Positions 62,760 to 64,000 of a DNA stretch of 64,000 nucleotides are shown here, piece by piece. The notes under the pieces are model-generated. The model saw only the letters and a program-made list of their open reading frames with translations. It did not search any database and was not told the DNA's origin. The stretch is from positions 1 through 64,000 of the forward strand of contig JAJXUV010000003.1 of assembly GCA_021782495.1 (NCBI GenBank), given 5' to 3'. The stretch is from Pseudomonadota bacterium. Its GTDB lineage: Bacteria > Pseudomonadota > Gammaproteobacteria > UBA1113. The translations under genes and the position numbers were made by a program. Position 1 is the stretch's first letter; each line of letters begins with the position of its first letter.

Positions 62760-64000
62760 CTATTTCTTTGGCCTTGCTGAAGTCTGTGGTTGTGTTAACA
62801 ATATCGCGCTATTTATCCAATCTAATTGTCCCTCTCGCATTTCAACATCCATAGTAGGTTGATTAGGATCTTTTTTATAAGCAGCTTCATAATTTTCCCC
62901 ATACACTAGCAAGGTTTTACAAAAATTATTAGCCAATTCAGAATCGCCAAAGAGTTTCGCTATATTTTGACTTCTAAAGAGCTTAACCATTCCCAATCGT
63001 TGATGGTATGTAAAAGTATGATGGGGTTCACAATACCCTTTAGAAAGCAATTTACCATTGCGATCTTTTTGTTTAGACAATTCTGTAATCCCAGATTGAA
63101 CAAACTTATTGTAAGATTCATAATCATCTTGTTGTTCTTGCCTTTCGCTTTGAATAATAACTTCTATCTCTTTAAGACCTGGAATTTCACCATCCATCAT
63201 TTGCAATATATTCCAGCTATTTTTGGGTAAATGTTGATTTTTTTGAGCAAACACTTTAGCTTGTTCGATAAGAAAACACATAGGTGCATTGTATAAGAAA
63301 AAATAGCACAAGATAACTTGTATATTGTGTATTTTTGCTTGTATATCCTGTATTTTTACTTGTGGATTTGGGCCTTGGTTAGGAAACATAGCAAAAGCAT
63401 TGCTACTGCTACTACCGCTTGAGACTGAAAATTCCTTAAGCTTAGCTTCTAGCGATTTAATTTCCGCATTTAACCTAGGAAGTTCATTTAATAGACTTTT
63501 TATAACCTTAAAAACTAACAATGGCTTTCGGTAGAGTATCATTGCTTGCATATCATTCAATTTATAAACGCTTTTTCCACTTTCAGTTTCATAATGAGCA
63601 TAAGGTTTAGGCTGTAGCTCGTCTTCGCCTTGCTTTTGTTTTTGTTTTTGTTTTTGTGCTGCTTCTTCTATTGCTTGCTCTCTTTGCTTCTGCTCTTCTG
63701 CTTTCTCTTGTAACATCCTAGCAACTAACTGAAAAACTGCTGCATTTACATCCTGTCGCGGCATTATAGCACCACTTTCTGCTGAAGGAATAAAACTCAG
63801 CGCTAAAGTACTTAATTGCACCCAATTAGCAGCTGCACTTTCAAGTTCTTTGTTTCTCGCTTCTTCTTGTTTCAGCTTTTCAGTTACTTTTTCTTTCTCA
63901 GAGGATAAACTCTCTATTTCACCCTTAAGATTAGACATTTCTAGTTGAGCGCTCTCCACTTCTCTTCGCTTTACTTCTATTTCTTCTTCTTTTAGTTTTT
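62760..64000 (-). CDS. Coiled-coil protein, 5' end beyond the window
   Basis: At least 413 aa, partial: the frame stays open to the right edge. A GTG at 63959 could start it, but codons upstream (KLKEEEIEVKRRE) continue the same coiled coil, so the start probably lies outside. Coiled coil about residues 1-45 from the GTG (EIESLSSEKEKVTEKLKQEE), a second Gln/Lys-rich helix around 85-110 (AAQKQKQKQKQG, encoded by a CTTTTG/TTTTTG run), and a helical C-terminal half (LLVYGENYEAAYKKDPNQPT). No family recognised. First known gene of the effector-like operon. Confidence 0.7.
   Translation of the reverse strand, partial: KLKEEEIEVKRREVESAQLEMSNLKGEIESLSSEKEKVTEKLKQEEARNKELESAAANWVQLSTLALSFIPSAESGAIMPRQDVNAAVFQLVARMLQEKAEEQKQREQAIEEAAQKQKQKQKQGEDELQPKPYAHYETESGKSVYKLNDMQAMILYRKPLLVFKVIKSLLNELPRLNAEIKSLEAKLKEFSVSSGSSSSNAFAMFPNQGPNPQVKIQDIQAKIHNIQVILCYFFLYNAPMCFLIEQAKVFAQKNQHLPKNSWNILQMMDGEIPGLKEIEVIIQSERQEQQDDYESYNKFVQSGITELSKQKDRNGKLLSKGYCEPHHTFTYHQRLGMVKLFRSQNIAKLFGDSELANNFCKTLLVYGENYEAAYKKDPNQPTMDVEMREGQLDWINSAILLTQPQTSARPKK

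Noticed and set aside
1-64000. tRNA, rRNA or CRISPR arrays
   Set aside because: No TTCGAATC/TTCAAATC T-loop with acceptor pairing, no rRNA block and no regular spacer-repeat array was seen; the only regular repeats are coding.

Overview
The window reads as a chromosome segment of an AT-rich gammaproteobacterium of the order Legionellales, most like the Coxiellaceae and related intracellular lineages (Rickettsiella, Diplorickettsia, Aquicella, Berkiella). This rests on the housekeeping gene orders (rpsB-tsf-pyrH-frr-uppS-cdsA-rseP-bamA-skp-lpxD-fabZ-lpxA-lpxB; ffs-dnaX-ybaB-recR; hda behind a perM-type gene; miaB-ybeZ-ybeY-ybeX; mlaFED) combined with effector-like coiled-coil and low-complexity proteins, a NACHT protein and many small palindromic repeats. 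The genus cannot be decided from the sequence alone.

Layout. (1) 1-6.5 kb is an accessory region: a large NACHT ATPase with about 15 helical repeats whose reading frame continues about 75 codons upstream of its first usable start, an adjacent gene whose stop codon sits in a perfect hairpin, then about 1 kb of decayed DNA with an IS6-type transposase tail and a twice-frameshifted hicB antitoxin. (2) 6.5-12.2 kb holds uup, a hemerythrin, a YqjD/YqjE/YqjK-like membrane stress operon and two KGG stress proteins with near-consensus promoters; the second KGG protein carries a long Ser/Arg/Asp-rich tandem-repeat tail. (3) 12.3-18.3 kb, minus strand, holds a DUF1460 amidase-like protein, hda, a PerM-type permease, a PgsA-type enzyme, a DUF2066 protein, rpoS with a long histone-like N-terminal extension, and a small outer-membrane barrel. 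(4) 18.5-24.3 kb holds a small Gly/Ala-rich protein, a three-gene membrane/SDR operon, the SRP RNA (ffs), dnaX, ybaB and recR. (5) 24.3-29.1 kb, minus strand, holds a peptide ABC transporter without its ATPases, and fis. (6) 29.2-33 kb holds miaB, ybeZ, ybeY and ybeX. (7) 33.2-36 kb holds unrecognised small genes and a lipoprotein. (8) 36-38.8 kb holds mlaF, mlaE, mlaD and an unknown gene. (9) 39-44.5 kb holds an NCS2 permease, mutS, a degenerate squalene/phytoene-synthase-like gene and an unknown gene. (10) 44.7-57.7 kb is the large envelope and translation block on the minus strand. (11) 58.4-64 kb holds two paralogous effector-like proteins and a coiled-coil protein that runs off the right edge.

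The strongest theme beyond ordinary annotation is a set of dispersed palindromic elements that have become parts of essential genes. They supply the C-terminal codons and stop of lpxD and mutS, apparently of uppS, and the N-terminal signal region of the peptide-binding lipoprotein. MutS thereby ends before the usual C-terminal tetramerisation segment. Other points of interest are a possible two-component NLR-like system at 0.3-5.5 kb with a matching short Gly/Asn/Ala motif in both reading frames, and an A9 run in dnaX with stop codons close behind in both shifted frames.
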